NCBI GenBank assembly: GCA_022496805.1
Contig: CM040093.1
Span: forward strand, 8,890,213-8,954,212
Direction: 5' to 3'
DNA: 64,000 nucleotides
Source of the DNA: Pohlia nutans
Lineage: Eukaryota > Streptophyta > Bryopsida > Bryales > Mniaceae
The notes beneath the pieces are model-generated. The model was not told the DNA's origin. It saw only the letters and a list, made by a program, of their open reading frames with translations, and did not search any database. This document shows, piece by piece, positions 1 through 11,984 of the stretch. The translations under genes were made by a program, and so were the position numbers. Every line of letters starts with the position of its first letter. Within the stretch, counting starts at the first letter, position 1.

Positions 1-146
1 CCATGTAGGCATTTTGAAGGGTGACGGCCTTTGGACTTTAGCCTCTAGTGTGAAGGGTCGAGAGGCCGAATTCTTGGTTTCTTGCAATCCGATTGGTGGA
101 AATCAACGGCCTCTCGACCTTCGGCCATAGTGTGAAGCAGCCCTTA
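1..146. repeat. Foldback fragment at window edge
   Basis: A 17-18 base inverted pair (GGTCGAGAGGCCG near 57-70 and CGGCCTCTCGACC near 109-121) brackets about 40 bases. It looks like part of a miniature inverted-repeat element whose left end lies before the window. No coding potential is visible. Confidence 0.4.
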
Positions 147-413
147 ATATGTAGTAGTTTTAAGGGATAAGGTAGACATACCTATTACCATCCATTTAAG
201 AAATGTGAATATCTCGAAGAAGGTTGTAATTGTGACATGTTTTTTAGGGATAGATAAATCTTTGAGGAGTCAAACCCAATTGAAATTATATTTTTTTGAC
301 ACAAAATGTGATTTTTATGAATTTTCAAAGTGGTATGGTTTAAAAATAGACAACCAATGTAGGTGGGGTCATAAGCATCTCCAAAATTGTCGATGATCCT
401 TCAACTCATCACC

Positions 414-1458
414 TTAACCCTTTAGTGCCCATAGTGGTTCTGGAGAAACCAAAGTTTTTTGGTGATTTTTTCTTAAAACACTCTTTGTTCAAATTATGGA
501 TACTATTAATGTTATTTAACCGTATAAATGTAAGCATAGCTTAATCATACAAGTGCCGGTTAAACCTTGGTAAGATTGGACCGTTGGATTGGAAGATTAT
601 ACCGTAGGGTTGCCAAAAGATAATTCAAAAATAAAAAACAACGTAAAAAATCAGAAACTATGAGGACCAAAAATAAATATAAATATATAAAGCTGTATTT
701 TTCTATTTATAAGCTGTTTGGGGCCATTTTGGGCCATTTTTAATCATTTTTTTTTCTCATATACGAAAATCAAGAAATCCATTTTTTGAAGAACAAACCT
801 TAGTTTTCAAAAAATATTAAATATTCGTTTGTGAGGTGGCAACCCAGCTATGGTACTATGGTAGTATGTCTTTGAATTGTATAATGCACACTCAAAACTG
901 AGATTTTGGATGGTGTGTGATTTCAAAGTTAAATAGAATTTGGGTTAAATTTTCTAAAATGAAAGTAACACAGTTCAACTATGACATATGTCAACACCTC
1001 TCCGTTGCAATCTTTCATGTCAAGAACGGACTCACACATAATTATTGTGAATTTTACAAGTGAGAGTGACTTATCCATATACGGTGTAGGTCAAAAAAAT
1101 TAAACGTTAAAATATGAAAGGAATACATACACTAATGGAACATGAACAAGAGAACACAATTCAAAACAATAAAACAAGATAACAAACTTCCGAACACAAG
1201 AAATACCGCATAATACATGTGTTGTATTTGTAAGTATTAATTGTATTTTCAAGTATTTGCAGTATTTTCACTTGTTCATAGGTATTTTGATAGTTGCACA
1301 ACTCCAAATTGAACTTTTATTTTTCTAGAAGATGTATATTATAAGTCTCCAATTCTGAACATCACAATTCAAAATCCAATTGTCTATGGATTTTCCATTA
1401 TTTGCGTTTTAGACACATCAATAAACATAATGTGGTTTCTTGGGCACTAAAAGGTTAA
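414..1458. mobile_element. piggyBac-like non-autonomous element, family A copy 1
   Basis: A 1037-bp sequence lies between TTAA at 414-417 and TTAA at 1455-1458. Its ends are inverted: CCCTTTAGTGCCC on the left and, reading inward from the right, CCTTTTAGTGCCC. TTAA target duplication with CCC-starting ends is the signature of the piggyBac superfamily. There is no transposase frame inside, so it would depend on a transposase elsewhere. The interior (about 860-1420) matches 2300-2830 in the same orientation and 14437-15200 in inverted orientation. Confidence 0.75.
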
Positions 1459-1549
1459 GTAAATATAGAAGTATCTTTCAACCACCACATATAATGTACA
1501 CCCTTTGCCCCTCTTTTCTTACTGCTACTATTTCCATTCAATTGATTTG

Positions 1550-1741
1550 TTAATCCCTAAAGAACCTTTACTGGCCTTTGTAGTAGCACAATTTTTTATT
1601 CGTAAATCCACCAAGATGAAATTAGATTCCCATGTTTATCCCAAAAATATCTATTACGAAAAAAATTGTAAAAAGTCATGATTAAAACTAACTTTGAATT
1701 GCCCAAACTCCCAAATTTTGATCTGGTCCTTTAGGGGTTAA
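1550..1741. mobile_element. Short TTAA-flanked MITE
   Basis: This 184-bp sequence is flanked by TTAA at 1550-1553 and 1738-1741. The ends TCCCTAAAGAACC and CCCCTAAAGGACC (read inward) are inverted repeats. The right end resembles the ends of family D (24236-24443 and others). It is likely a piggyBac-type MITE. Confidence 0.55.
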
Positions 1742-2127
1742 CTTTTAAATGACAGAGGGAGTAAGGGCAAAACCTAGATGTGTTATAAAATGTTACTTCT
1801 GTAGCTTTGATGAAGTTTGATCTAAAAGAGAAATTAAAAAGCATGATGTTTAGTAATTATCCATATGGTCAAACTTTCAAAAAATGTTTTTTATACTCAT
1901 TTAATGAATTTAGAAGCATTTACCATTTAATATTCACCAAAATTACAAATTTTATTTTTAGAATTTGGAATCTGGTATGATTGGTTAAAACTAGACATTC
2001 TATTCTAAAATTAAAAAAGAAATTTTTTCAAAAGAGAGAACATCATTAGTTTCTCCAAATAGTAAATTTTATAACACTAGGAAAATACTGAGGTCTTTTT
2101 CTTTTAAAAAAATTTCCTCAAAGGAGT

Positions 2128-2839
2128 TTAACCCTTTAGTGCCTAGGATATTGTAGCTGCGTGCATTGAATTTTAGTAGTTTTTCCCACTCTGATTGATA
2201 CTATCAGAAATAGAATGGATTAAATTAGAAAGTAACCTAACAATTGTATTCTAAACTGGAGTAGAGACAATTTGCCAAAATTAGAGAATCATCTAAAGGT
2301 AGAATTGCAAGATTATAGTATATCTTTGAACTATATAATGCATACTCAAAAATGAGATTTTGGAGGGTGTGTGACTTCAAAGTTAAAATAGAATGTCTAA
2401 TTCATTTTTGAAAATTTAACCCAAATTTGTATACGGTTTAGGACAAAAAATTATACGTTAAAAAGTGAAAGGAGTTGGTACATTGATCAAGATCGGAATA
2501 CATATACTAATGGAACATGAACAAGAGAACACAATCCCAAAAAATAAAACGAGATAACAAACTTCCAAACACTAGAAATATAGCATAGTACATTATGTGC
2601 AATATTTGTAAGTATTTGCTGTATTTTGAGGTATTTGCAGTATTTTGGTGTTTTGAACGTAGGCATTTTGATAGTCACACAACTCCAAATTGAAAATTTC
2701 TTTTTCTAGAAAATGTGTATTATAAATCTCCAAATCTGAACTTCAAAATTCGAAATCCAATTCTTCACGGATTTTCTGTTATTTACATTTTCGACATTCC
2801 AATGACGAGAATGTGGTCGACTAGCCACTAAAGGGTTAA
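2128..2839. mobile_element. piggyBac-like non-autonomous element, family A copy 2
   Basis: This shorter relative of the element at 414-1458 is bounded by TTAA at 2128-2131 and 2836-2839. The left end is CCCTTTAGTGCC and the right end read inward is CCCTTTAGTGG. The interior around 2310-2830 aligns base for base with about 860-1440. A central part present in copy 1 is missing. No coding frame is seen. Confidence 0.72.
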
Positions 2840-3490
2840 CTTGGGTTGATATGATCCAAATTGGGTTAGAAAGTAGACTTGATTTCCTATTTGAAAATAT
2901 TTTTTTCATCTTGAGCAACCCGTAAAAGAAAGATAGCGACCATAAAATGGTCATTCGGTCACTTAGGGGTTAGATGTTTTGGAAATGTTGTAGGAGGCAC
3001 TTACTGGTTCCATCTTGTGCCCATTGTCAATTTCTTGAATGGCTTTGTTGGTCTTCGTTGTCCACTTCCAGTTCTTTGTTGTCATCTTCTCTCGTCCCTT
3101 CAATCTACTTGCACTAGTAGCAAACCTGTCGTTTTTCATTCCCTACTTCGTGGAAACAGTGAATAGTGGTTGAATATTATGTTTATAATTTTGTCTTCTT
3201 GTGACCAAAACCACTCACAAGCAGTAACACAACCCATATGTTTGGCGCGGTTTCATTCTTTTCTAATTTGTAATAAGTGAAAAACAACACATTTCCTACT
3301 AGTATTGTTATGTTCTTAACTCAAGGTTATTTGGACGTTGACCTTGCAAATTTTGACCTCCCTTCTTCCTTTGCTAGTTTCCACCTCTATATTCAATGTC
3401 TGAATATCCTTGATTGTGCAATGTGTGATCAGGAGAAGGGAAGATATCTACAGGTGCTGTAGATATTTTAGTTCTCATTCCAAGTTCTGT

Positions 3491-3628
3491 GGACTAGGTA
3501 ATTCAAAAGCAGGTAAGACTATGGGATATAATCGGAGGTCATAATCTACCAAGTCATGGCAGTGGCAAGCGAGATATTGGCCTACAATTGTCTCCCATAG
3601 TCTTACCCGCTTTTGAATTACCGGACTA
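3491..3628. mobile_element. Small MITE with near-perfect terminal inverted repeats
   Basis: A 126-bp element (3497-3622) begins GGTAATTCAAAAGC and ends with its inverted repeat; the arms pair over about 30 bases with one mismatch. The hexamer GGACTA flanks it on both sides (3491-3496 and 3623-3628), consistent with a target duplication. The superfamily is uncertain; the flank could be part of an 8-bp hAT duplication. Confidence 0.65.
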
Positions 3629-3696
3629 CATCTCATATGCCCTCATGCTTGTATCATGCTTCCTACTCTTTAACTTCCAAAAAAATAAATAAGAAT

Positions 3697-4301
3697 TATT
3701 GGCTAGGTACATTGACACTGTGGCAACAATTTTTAGTGGTGGTTTGATATTTTGTTATATATTACTAGTTGAAATTGATGTAGCATTTTGTGGTCATGAA
3801 AATAAAAATATTTAATAGTGTGTAAATGTTTTTTGAAGCACTTTTTCAAGCAAGCAAGCAAGACTGGTATTCTTATTACATGTGTAATGGTAGACATTTT
3901 TTAGGATAACCGTCACAATTTTTTTTGATGGTTAAACTAGTTTTCCATGAGTTTGAAGATCACCAAACTCTTACACACTTAATAATGAGAGGTCACTAAC
4001 TCTTCCACATTTTAAGATTATTTAGAGTGAACAAATAAGAATATATTAAAGCAAAACACATGGTATCTTATTCAAACACAATTTCTCTTTTAGGATAACT
4101 TCAGTGCGACCAAAAAAAAATGAAAAAACATTGCTTGTGTGTGTTCAATTTGGTAATGTTGGCTTGTTGCACATAACTTGTAGTGAGTTACTTGTTTTGA
4201 AAAAACCATGTTACCAAAAAAATAAAATAATAATAAAAATAATAATAAAAATAAAAATAAATAAATAAATAAAAATAAAAATAAAAAAATAAAAAAAATA
4301 A

Positions 4302-4337
<36 letters not shown>

Positions 4338-4380
4338 TATTTTTCTTAAGATTTCTCTTGTGGAAGTCAAATTTTTCTAA
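3697..4380. repeat. Dispersed repeat, copy 1 (partner at 13690-14400)
   Basis: Several blocks recur in the same order at 13690-14400: the GATGTAGCATTTTGTGGTC block, the CTTATTACA-TGTAATGGTAGACA block, and the TGTGTTCAATTTGGT to GAGTTACTTGT block. The two copies differ by a simple-repeat expansion here (4220-4334) and a MITE insertion in the other copy. A related fragment lies near 12388. No protein is recognisable, so it is probably an old non-coding repeat. Confidence 0.55.
4220..4334. repeat. (AAAT)n and (TA)n simple repeat
   Basis: An A-rich run of AAAT and AAAAAT units passes directly into about 13 TA dinucleotides. The Tyr/Phe-rich reading frame on the minus strand here is an artefact of the repeat. 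Confidence 0.95.
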
Positions 4381-5399
4381 CTTCTAGAGGTTTCATATAA
4401 ATTACATCACTTTTGATAATTGAGGTATATTAAAAGGTCTGAATTACGTCCTATTTTATAGTGGAAAGCATCAGTGGAGAGCTCAGATCAAGTTCAGTTA
4501 GGCATATCCATTACCACCGAACACTCAATTCTGTCCTCATGTATTGGTGCTGTACATTTAGAACACAAATGTATATAACTCGTACATGAAGGCGGAATTG
4601 AGTGCTAGGTGGTAATGTACTAAATAGCGTACCCTCTCCAATACACTATCTAACACAACTTACGATATGGCAACACTTGTGATCCTGTGAATCAATGACG
4701 TGTTTTTATGTGTATGTTTTCTCTTTGTGGCCTCCATGTGTCATTGTGTGACAAATTGTTCCTTAACTAAATAATGGTTTGCTTCAGTTCATTGGAAATT
4801 ACCTTTTGGTGCTAGGTAGGTCGGTAGTATGCTATGAAGATATTCTATGACCATGTACTACAGTATAAGATGTAATCTTATTGTTCATAATATTTAGTAG
4901 CCTTCAAGAAGGTTGCCTTTTAGTTTCATCCACCTTTATAAACGGAGTGACTAGTGATCTCTAATTGAACGGGCTATTAAATCAAACAAACAATTATATG
5001 ACACTGTTGAATTGTGACTAAGTGAGTGCTTTCTATTACTGTTCACCATGGTTAGTTGTTCTTGCTTAATGCCACCTGTCTCCATAGCTACTAATGTGAC
5101 GTGGAATATTCCACATCATTCTGTTGGGGGGTTCATAGCAACAGTTACAAAGGCTACTAAATGTTATGTTGAGAGCCAATGCCAAACACACTATGACTAA
5201 ATTTTATGGAATAAGCTATGAATATAATTATATCTACCTTAGCTTGCTCTGCTTTGAATACACGCAAGCTCTTGACAAAGTCGGTTTAAGGCGAATGACC
5301 CAATAACCGACATGTGGTATAAACCAACAATATCTCCAACAGGTGTTCATTGAAAGCTTCATATTCTATACTAGTACTAGATTTACGTGAAAACCTTAA

Positions 5400-5842
5400 A
5401 GTGTTGGTTTATAGGCCATCAACTATACTAGAGGCTTGCCAACACGATCCTCTCTGCATAGAAATCAGAGGCTCCTACTCTCCTCTCTGCAGAGCAGAAG
5501 AAGTCACGACCAGAGCTCCTTCTCCTTCTCTTTGCCTTTCCTTTCCTCACTCTTTGCCTTGCCTTGCTTTGCTTCGTGCTGGTTGCTTGCTCAATTCCTC
5601 ATATCGTCCCTCTCACACCATCTCACACTCACAGCCACTCCGAATTTCGCAGATCCAAGTGCCAATTCCTCACTCACTCTTTCTCCGCATCTGGAATTAC
5701 TTGCCACTGAAGGAGCGACAGAACAGAACCAGAAAGACCATGAGGAGGTTTTAAAACACCTCATGAGCATGGATTGACGGTAGTGGAGATTGCGGTTTGA
5801 GCGGTGGCGTGAAAGTGGAAGAAGAAGAAGAAGAAGAAAGAG
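5400..5842 (+). other. Probable 5' untranslated exon of the kinase gene
   Basis: This stretch is richer in C and CT than its surroundings, as plant leaders often are, and ends in a GAAGAA run followed by a good donor (AG|GTATGC at 5841-5846). A matching acceptor (GATGCAG at 7323-7329) lies 51 bases before the kinase ATG. A leader intron of about 1.5 kb would carry the Stowaway-like and GC-rich foldback elements. Open frames here (for example 5436-5777) look like no known protein. The link to the kinase is inferred from spacing and splice signals only. Confidence 0.35.
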
Positions 5843-5930
5843 GTATGCATGTATGAGATTATGATTGCTAATCCACACAATCTCTGCACACCTAGTATTG
5901 TGATTGTGATTACAGCGTTATTATGATATA

Positions 5931-6501
5931 CTCTCTCCCCGTCCCATAATAGATGATGCTTTTTGGAAAAATAAAAATATGAACCAATCTAGAGCACTAC
6001 AAGGAAACTGAACAGTCTAGATTCACTGCTATTTTGAGCCATTCCTGAGTTGGTGAGTGCTTTTGGTCACATAGGACAAGGGTTTTCTTGATTTGAGTCA
6101 GTGAAAAGCGATGGATTAGCAGTGGAATGATTTCATCAAATCTCTAAATACAGTAACCTTCTATTTTGGAGTAGCTGATTGTTGACGTAGTATCATTTTG
6201 CACATGGTATGTGTGGCATGTGACATGTGATGTCACGGTGATGTTTGTTGTAGTGTGATCTTTGATGCAACGAACATATGCTAGTATTGATTTTAGCTAG
6301 CTCATATGTTGTTTTGTGATCCACACATAAGTAAAGACAAGCTTCACAGACAAAAAACACTTCTTGTGCACTTGTCTTGTGATTTTGCTTAGTTAAAATC
6401 TGTAAAACAACAACTTCAAATTGAATAAATAATTCACATCAAGTAATTTGGGATAATTTTTTTCCTAAAAAGCATCATCTATAATTATGGGACGGAGGGA
6501 G
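5931..6501. mobile_element. Stowaway-like (mariner-type) MITE
   Basis: The left end begins CTCTCTCCCCGTCCCATAAT after a TA, and the right end read inward is CTCCCTCCGTCCCATAAT, followed by CA where TA is expected. CTCCCTCCGT is the hallmark end of plant Stowaway elements, which are mobilised by mariner-type transposases. The inverted arms extend about 35 bases. At 571 bp it is long for the class, and no transposase frame is present. Confidence 0.75.
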
Positions 6502-6648
6502 CATGAATCAGTGAGGTTACGTTTCTCTGCAGTGCTGTGTTTGTGGTGTTCCCCAACAGTTGCAATTTCAGATGATATATCTAGACTACATGCTCATGAT
6601 ATTACTCTTGAATTCTGTTGAAGCCCCTGTTCTTCCTTCGTACTAGAA

Positions 6649-6753
6649 GCGCGCATATGTTGGCCCGTTCTGTCATGCAAGCGGCTGCACATCGAGCCCG
6701 GCAGGGCAAGACCTGTAGCCGCGCGCGCGGCAGAATGCGCTGATATATGCGCG
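6649..6753. repeat. GC-rich foldback
   Basis: GCGCGCATAT at 6649-6658 pairs with ATATATGCGCG at 6743-6753, and the interior is also partly self-complementary, including a GCGCGCGCGG run. It is an island of high GC in AT-rich DNA, probably a small foldback element inside the presumed leader intron of the kinase. Confidence 0.5.
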
Positions 6754-7380
6754 TTGTCAAGCGTTAAAAGCAAGCCATTCTACCGAATCGGCACATCAAT
6801 AATCATAATCGGCACCCTCTGTTGGTTCTTCTATGGTTGCAGATTCTCCAATTTGAACAACATTTGGAGGTCGATGTTTACAAGTGCACATTTGCATGAG
6901 GTGCAGGAAGCAGCTTGAATTCCACAGAACCCCTCTAGTAACGTGGAGGTTCATTTCCGAACAGCGCTAGCTACTTCTGTTGATTCCATATACCGTTGCA
7001 ACAAGCACATGTTAGTTGGTAACTTCATAACCCTGGATGGAATCTCCGGTTAATTTTGTGTAACTATGATGAAGTTGTTTGTTGGAAGCAAGAATTTTCA
7101 AAGATTTCCTGCTTTTAATTGCTTTGTCTCTTATGCCTGGCTACTGTAATTGCAATTTGCTCCATTGTATTGTCAATTTAAGTTTCAAGGTAATTGTGTG
7201 ACCATCTCTTTCATCATGTAATCAAAAGGGATTAGAGCACAAAATGACATTTTGTTCCATAACCTACTCGCAACTCATTGTTTATGTGGTGTTTTTAGTC
7301 CTTCTGACATTTGGTATTGGTAGATGCAGAAAATATTAAACGACTTGGAGGATTGAAAGGAATCATAGTGAAGACTTGAG

Positions 7381-8811
7381 ATGGAGTTCAGCAATACTAC
7401 AAATATGTTAAAGGAGCCTTTGTTATTTGAGGCTAGAAACGCAAGAGTCCCTCGCAATACCATCGAGGAGGTACGGGGTTCTGCATCATCGTCCTCCACA
7501 CAATACTACTCTATACGCATTTACAATGTAATGGAGCTCGTGAAGGGAATGGCTTTGAGCGAGGTGGATTTTGCAATTGAAGCTTCCAAAGACCACTGGA
7601 CGGAGTTGGAGCCTAAGTATTACAGTGCTACAAATTTGTTGGAAAATCCACACAACATGGGGATCATGACAAACCGCACTGTAGAAGATTCAACCTCGTT
7701 CTCGGATTTGACAAGGATGAGTGGCACAGAGAGAGAGGCAACAAACGTAGATGTTGAACTTTATGAAGAAAACATGGCATTCATGAAGAGTCTTCAAAGG
7801 GAGTATCCTTTTGGTGCATTCTTTGTGATTGATGGTGATGATGGTGAGTGGGTGTTGGGAAGGAAGATTGGGGAAGGTGCCCAAGCCACCATCTACGAGG
7901 TAAACGAGTTTATCATGTCTAACGGAGAGAAGGTGATACATGAATTACCTTGCGTTTTGAAGGTGTTTAATGCGGGGTATTCGTTGGTCGATCTACGAAA
8001 GCAATGGCCGCTCACTTTGCTCTACAAACTCAATCCCTATCAAGGATTTTTTTCTATGCAAGAAGATTTATTTTATAAAAAAATACCTACCTATTGTAAC
8101 TTAATACATCAAGGAAGGTTGCTGAAGGATGGGAGGTTTGCCTTTCAAATGGCTAGAGAGTGGGGAGATTTGCGGAAGCTGTTGGATGTGAGAATGCAAT
8201 ACAATGGCAACCAACGCCCACCCTTTATGATGCCAGATGGCAACTATCTTGAATTTTGCATGCTCATGATCATGTATCAAATTGCAAAGGGGATGAGAGA
8301 TATGCACAAAGAGAGCACTTTACATAGAGACTTGAAAGCCTCGAATGTGCTTATCTGCTGCATTCAAGAGAATTCCTTGGAAGACCTAGAGTCTCGCCTA
8401 GAGTTTGAATCAATATATACACGACCGGACTTTTATTGTGCAATTGCTGATTTTGAGTGCTCGATTGGGGTTGTGGGCACGGGATTTTGGAGAGCGCCCG
8501 AGATCTTGAAGGTGGTGAAGAATCGCTCTTGGTCGACTATGCCCGAGGTATTCACTCCAAAGTCAGATGTGTATAGTTACGCAATGACTTGTTATGAAAT
8601 TATAATGGGTTTTATACCATTTGAAGACATTGAAGATGGAGAAACAAGTTGTGAAGATGTGATTGAAGGTAAAAGACCCAAATTACCAAAACATTTGAAA
8701 CCTTGTATGAAGGAGTTGATGTGCAAATGTTGGCATATGCACCCTTCTCAAAGACCTACATTTGAAGAAATAGTTGAATTATTGAGTTCACTAATTAAAG
8801 GATTAGAATAA
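7381..8811 (+). CDS. Intronless Ser/Thr (TKL-like) protein kinase with DFE in place of DFG
   Basis: A single 476-residue frame with a long N-terminal region (1-150) and a kinase domain (about 156-472). Visible motifs are a glycine loop GEGAQATIY (164-172), the strand-3 lysine in CVLKVF (Lys194), the catalytic loop LHRDLKASN (314-322, Asp317), the metal-binding position ADFE (356-359), GTGFWRAPE (366-374), SDVYSYA and the late RPT motif. DFG is replaced by DFE, and only 12 residues separate DFE from APE, so the activation loop is very short. Hydrophobic scaffold residues look intact. The kinase may be active by an unusual mechanism or may be a scaffold. The substrate is unknown. The overall look recalls kinase expansions in mosses and liverworts, from memory only. 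No signal peptide or membrane segment is seen. Confidence 0.85.
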   Translation: MEFSNTTNMLKEPLLFEARNARVPRNTIEEVRGSASSSSTQYYSIRIYNVMELVKGMALSEVDFAIEASKDHWTELEPKYYSATNLLENPHNMGIMTNRTVEDSTSFSDLTRMSGTEREATNVDVELYEENMAFMKSLQREYPFGAFFVIDGDDGEWVLGRKIGEGAQATIYEVNEFIMSNGEKVIHELPCVLKVFNAGYSLVDLRKQWPLTLLYKLNPYQGFFSMQEDLFYKKIPTYCNLIHQGRLLKDGRFAFQMAREWGDLRKLLDVRMQYNGNQRPPFMMPDGNYLEFCMLMIMYQIAKGMRDMHKESTLHRDLKASNVLICCIQENSLEDLESRLEFESIYTRPDFYCAIADFECSIGVVGTGFWRAPEILKVVKNRSWSTMPEVFTPKSDVYSYAMTCYEIIMGFIPFEDIEDGETSCEDVIEGKRPKLPKHLKPCMKELMCKCWHMHPSQRPTFEEIVELLSSLIKGLE

Positions 8812-9270
8812 AATCTTATTTGACAATCTTAGAATTTAACTATTTTTGCAATCACATATTATCCCATTAGACAAAAGAATTGAATGTTTCATAATGATGA
8901 ACCCAATATATCAATATTTTCATTCAATTTGATAACATTTGAATTTTTAAATTATTGCACACTATTGCTTAGTCTCTTTGCTATATAGACAATAAATTCC
9001 AGAATGCCAAGTTAATGTCATGAATATGGCATTTGTGTACTATTTGGAAATTTTATAAACCCTGTGTAGCAATCTTAATACGCTCCTGATTTTATGCACA
9101 CATGTCACAACATATTAAATATAGGAGATTTATTCTTTAGAATGGCATGCCTCATTTGTTGACTTTTACTCCCTTTGTTCCAAAATGATAGTTCCATTTG
9201 AATTGTTTGACTAATGAATACCAATTCACTATGGGTCTTTTTATGATTTGATTCATTTGGTATCTTTTAG
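8812..9270. other. Kinase 3' flank, no further gene
   Basis: AT-rich DNA with possible polyadenylation signals just after the kinase stop. An isolated ACTCCCTTTGTTCCA near 9169 resembles a Stowaway end, but no partner end was found. Nothing coding is visible. Confidence 0.5.
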
Positions 9271-9271
9271 C

Positions 9272-9525
9272 GGCAAATGCACTCTAGGGTGTATCAACTT
9301 TTTTTGTCCAAGTGCACTAGGTGCACATCTTTTGAAATCCATTAAAACAAATGTCACAAATATTTTTAAGAAATTTTAATTTTTTAACATTCTAACATGT
9401 CCTTCGAATCTTAGAAAATTAAAATTTCTTTAAAATCTTTGTTACATTTGTCTTAATTGATTTCAAAGGATGTGCACCTAGTGCACTGGGACAAAGAAGT
9501 TAGTTGACCCTAGTGTGCATTCACC
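9272..9525. mobile_element. Foldback MITE with arms of about 110 bases
   Basis: The left half, starting GGCAAATGCACTCTAGGGT, is the inverted repeat of the right half, which read inward starts GGTGAATGCACACTAGGGT. Pairing continues with scattered mismatches through the AAGTGCACTAGGTGCACAT block almost to the centre, leaving a very short loop. It is a nearly fully self-complementary element of 254 bp. The superfamily is not assigned. Confidence 0.7.
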
Positions 9526-11140
9526 TTTAATGTCTTGCATGAAAAAACGACAAGTGAGTTCACTATATGGGAACAATTTTCATGTATAGTTTGAAGTTTT
9601 CATCTCAAGTGTTAATGGTCTATTGAACAAGTATAATTTTTCATTGGGTAGGATATCACTTGGAAGTAAGTTATATTACTAAATGGCCAAAGAGTCCTTC
9701 AACATTAAAATTAAAGCAAAGATTAATTGGTAAATTGAAGATTAAGCATGTGATTTCCAAAGGGGCGTAACCTTGAGAATGTTGGTAAAATGTGTAAGCT
9801 ACATCATCAAAGTATGCTGCAAACACATGTGATTTTAGGTTTTAATGAAAGGTGCACCTTTTGGAAACTTAATGCACAATTTTTTTTTGAATATAACGTA
9901 AGCCACCCTATTTGTGCTACTCTTTGTGGTTACAATGTATCTAAGTCTCTTACACTTAAAATTTTGATATGTATACTATCGTACTCAGCCATCAAGGTCA
10001 GCATCTCATGACAAATAATTAATTTTTTAGAAAAATCATTTTCAATAAATGCCAAATCATATGAACATTTTTCAAGATTCTCTTATTTACGATACAAAAT
10101 AGATTTTTTTGGAAAACAAAATCTAAAAATTTGGGCTTATTTTCTTATAATTATTTTTTATTGATCATGAGGATCGACTACGATACTTGTACATAGTCGC
10201 ACAACTAGGGTGACTTTTGAATTGTAGCACAAATATGGTGACTTCCAAATTGTCAATTGTGGCACAAATAGGGTAGCTTACTTTAACCCCTAATTGTCAT
10301 CGAGACCAAAAAATGGTTGCTTATGATGAGTCAAACACAAACAAAGTGCACACAAAATTTAATATTTTTATAAAATATTTTACATATAAATATAGAATCA
10401 AGTTTGAACATGTAAGATTTCAAAATATAAGCTTAAAATTTCAAGATTTTTGTGTTATTTTTTAATTTTATACAAGATCCCAAGTATGTAACTTGGAGTA
10501 CCGTGTAGTGTATTTTGGCAATTGTGGCACTTTAATGTTGAATCTCAATTTTGGTCATCTAAATGATCTTTTTTGCATATGAGCTTAACAAACAAAATGA
10601 ATTTTGTTAAGTTTAGTTTCCACTCCATTTTAAAATTTTGGAAAGTCCCAAAGATTGAGTAATTTATTGCAATTACAAGTTTAGTACCTATTACCACATG
10701 TGGAATAGTTCATTTCAATATATTGTGGAAATGAATGATTTTCATCCACCATAATGTTCTTCATTATTATTTAAACCGATGGTAAAAAGTAGATTTTTTT
10801 AGTATGTTTTATAATTGATACTCCCATTGTTTGTCAAAGAGCTTCCAATAACCCATGTTCTTTTTCTACCAAAATAAACTTCCAGCCTCGCTTCTAATTT
10901 CTCAATTCAGGGGCAAGCAGTGCCGCATGGGCTTCAGATTTTGCTCCTCAAGTCGCCATTCACGCCCTCCACACAACCACCCCCACCATCGCATACGTTT
11001 CATTTGGTTGTTTCAAAAAATCGCAGACATCTGTTCCTTTGGGAGGGTGTGTTGGGTGTTGAGGGTAACCATTTACGTAAGGAATATCATGATCTGTGTT
11101 CCCTCTAAATTTTCTTGTTTGGCTTTGACAATGTAATTTT
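9526..11140. other. Gene-free AT-rich stretch
   Basis: No gene was recognised. A lone TTAACCCC end lies at 10283-10290 without a visible partner. A slightly GC-richer patch at 10870-11060 has short overlapping open frames on both strands, none resembling a known protein. Confidence 0.5.
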
Positions 11141-11149
11141 TGGCATTGT

Positions 11150-11540
11150 GATCCTAAAACCACCACCTCCCCCAATTATGACATGTAGAGTTTTCTTGGG
11201 GCCACCACAATTCAGACTCAAAACCACCAATTTCACTATTCAAGTAAACCTATGGCATGCCAAGCATTGCGAAGTAGTTGGTGGTTTTGGGTATCATTAT
11301 GAGTGAAAATTAGTACCACATGGTGTGGACATGGGGAAACCTAGAGGTCTGATTTGGATCACGAAGTTCTTTTCACTTCAAAAATTTGTATCAATTTGAA
11401 TATTGGGAATTAAATTGCAAAAATTTGTGCATTCCGTGAGAAATCTTCTTCCAAAAGACTAAAAAATATTTCTCATAAATAACCTTGTTAAAATGAGGCC
11501 ATATTTCTTAAGTTGGTGGTTTTAGGACATCCAACCTTAG
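11150..11540. mobile_element. MITE family I, copy 1
   Basis: An approximately 390-bp sequence whose ends carry the inverted motif TCCTAAAACCACC. It matches 11987-12385 in inverted orientation along its whole length, including internal blocks such as CCTAGAGGT, GCATTGCGAAG and GGGGCCACCACA. No coding frame is present. Confidence 0.7.
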
Positions 11541-11984
11541 TAAATATAACAAATTGTATTCCTTATATGGGTGTTTGTGAGGAAACTGAACTGATTGGTG
11601 TGAAACCAGAGCAAATATATTCTGTATGCATGTGAATGCCAGCGCAGTCAAAATTAGATATGACATTTGTGACCCACACTAATAATTGTACTTGTTCAAT
11701 GAACTGGGGTTTTCCATCAGTACCTTGATGCGTGTACGTACGTTGATGTCCTCACCATGCGGAGATCTGATAGTTGATTATTGTTAGCTGCTTGAAATGG
11801 ACGGACATAACATTCAGTAGCATGCACTGTCCCTGTTTGGCTCTCCAGTAGATGATGTGGAATATTCCACAGACAACAATACTTCATCAGTAGCTCAGTG
11901 GACAGGTAGTTGGAGGCTCAAGGTGATGAGCAGAGTGCATGAAGGAAAGAGAGTGGGCATGAAGGCTACTGAATGTTATGGATG

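Noticed and set aside
4188..4370. Minus-strand frame rich in Tyr, Phe and Ile
   Set aside because: It is a translation of the (AAAT)n/(TA)n repeat.
5350..5777. Frames of 113-134 residues upstream of the kinase
   Set aside because: Ser/Leu/Pro-rich translation of a CT-rich leader, with no recognisable domain.
10283..10290. Isolated TTAACCCC end
   Set aside because: No matching right end was found within reach, so no element was called.
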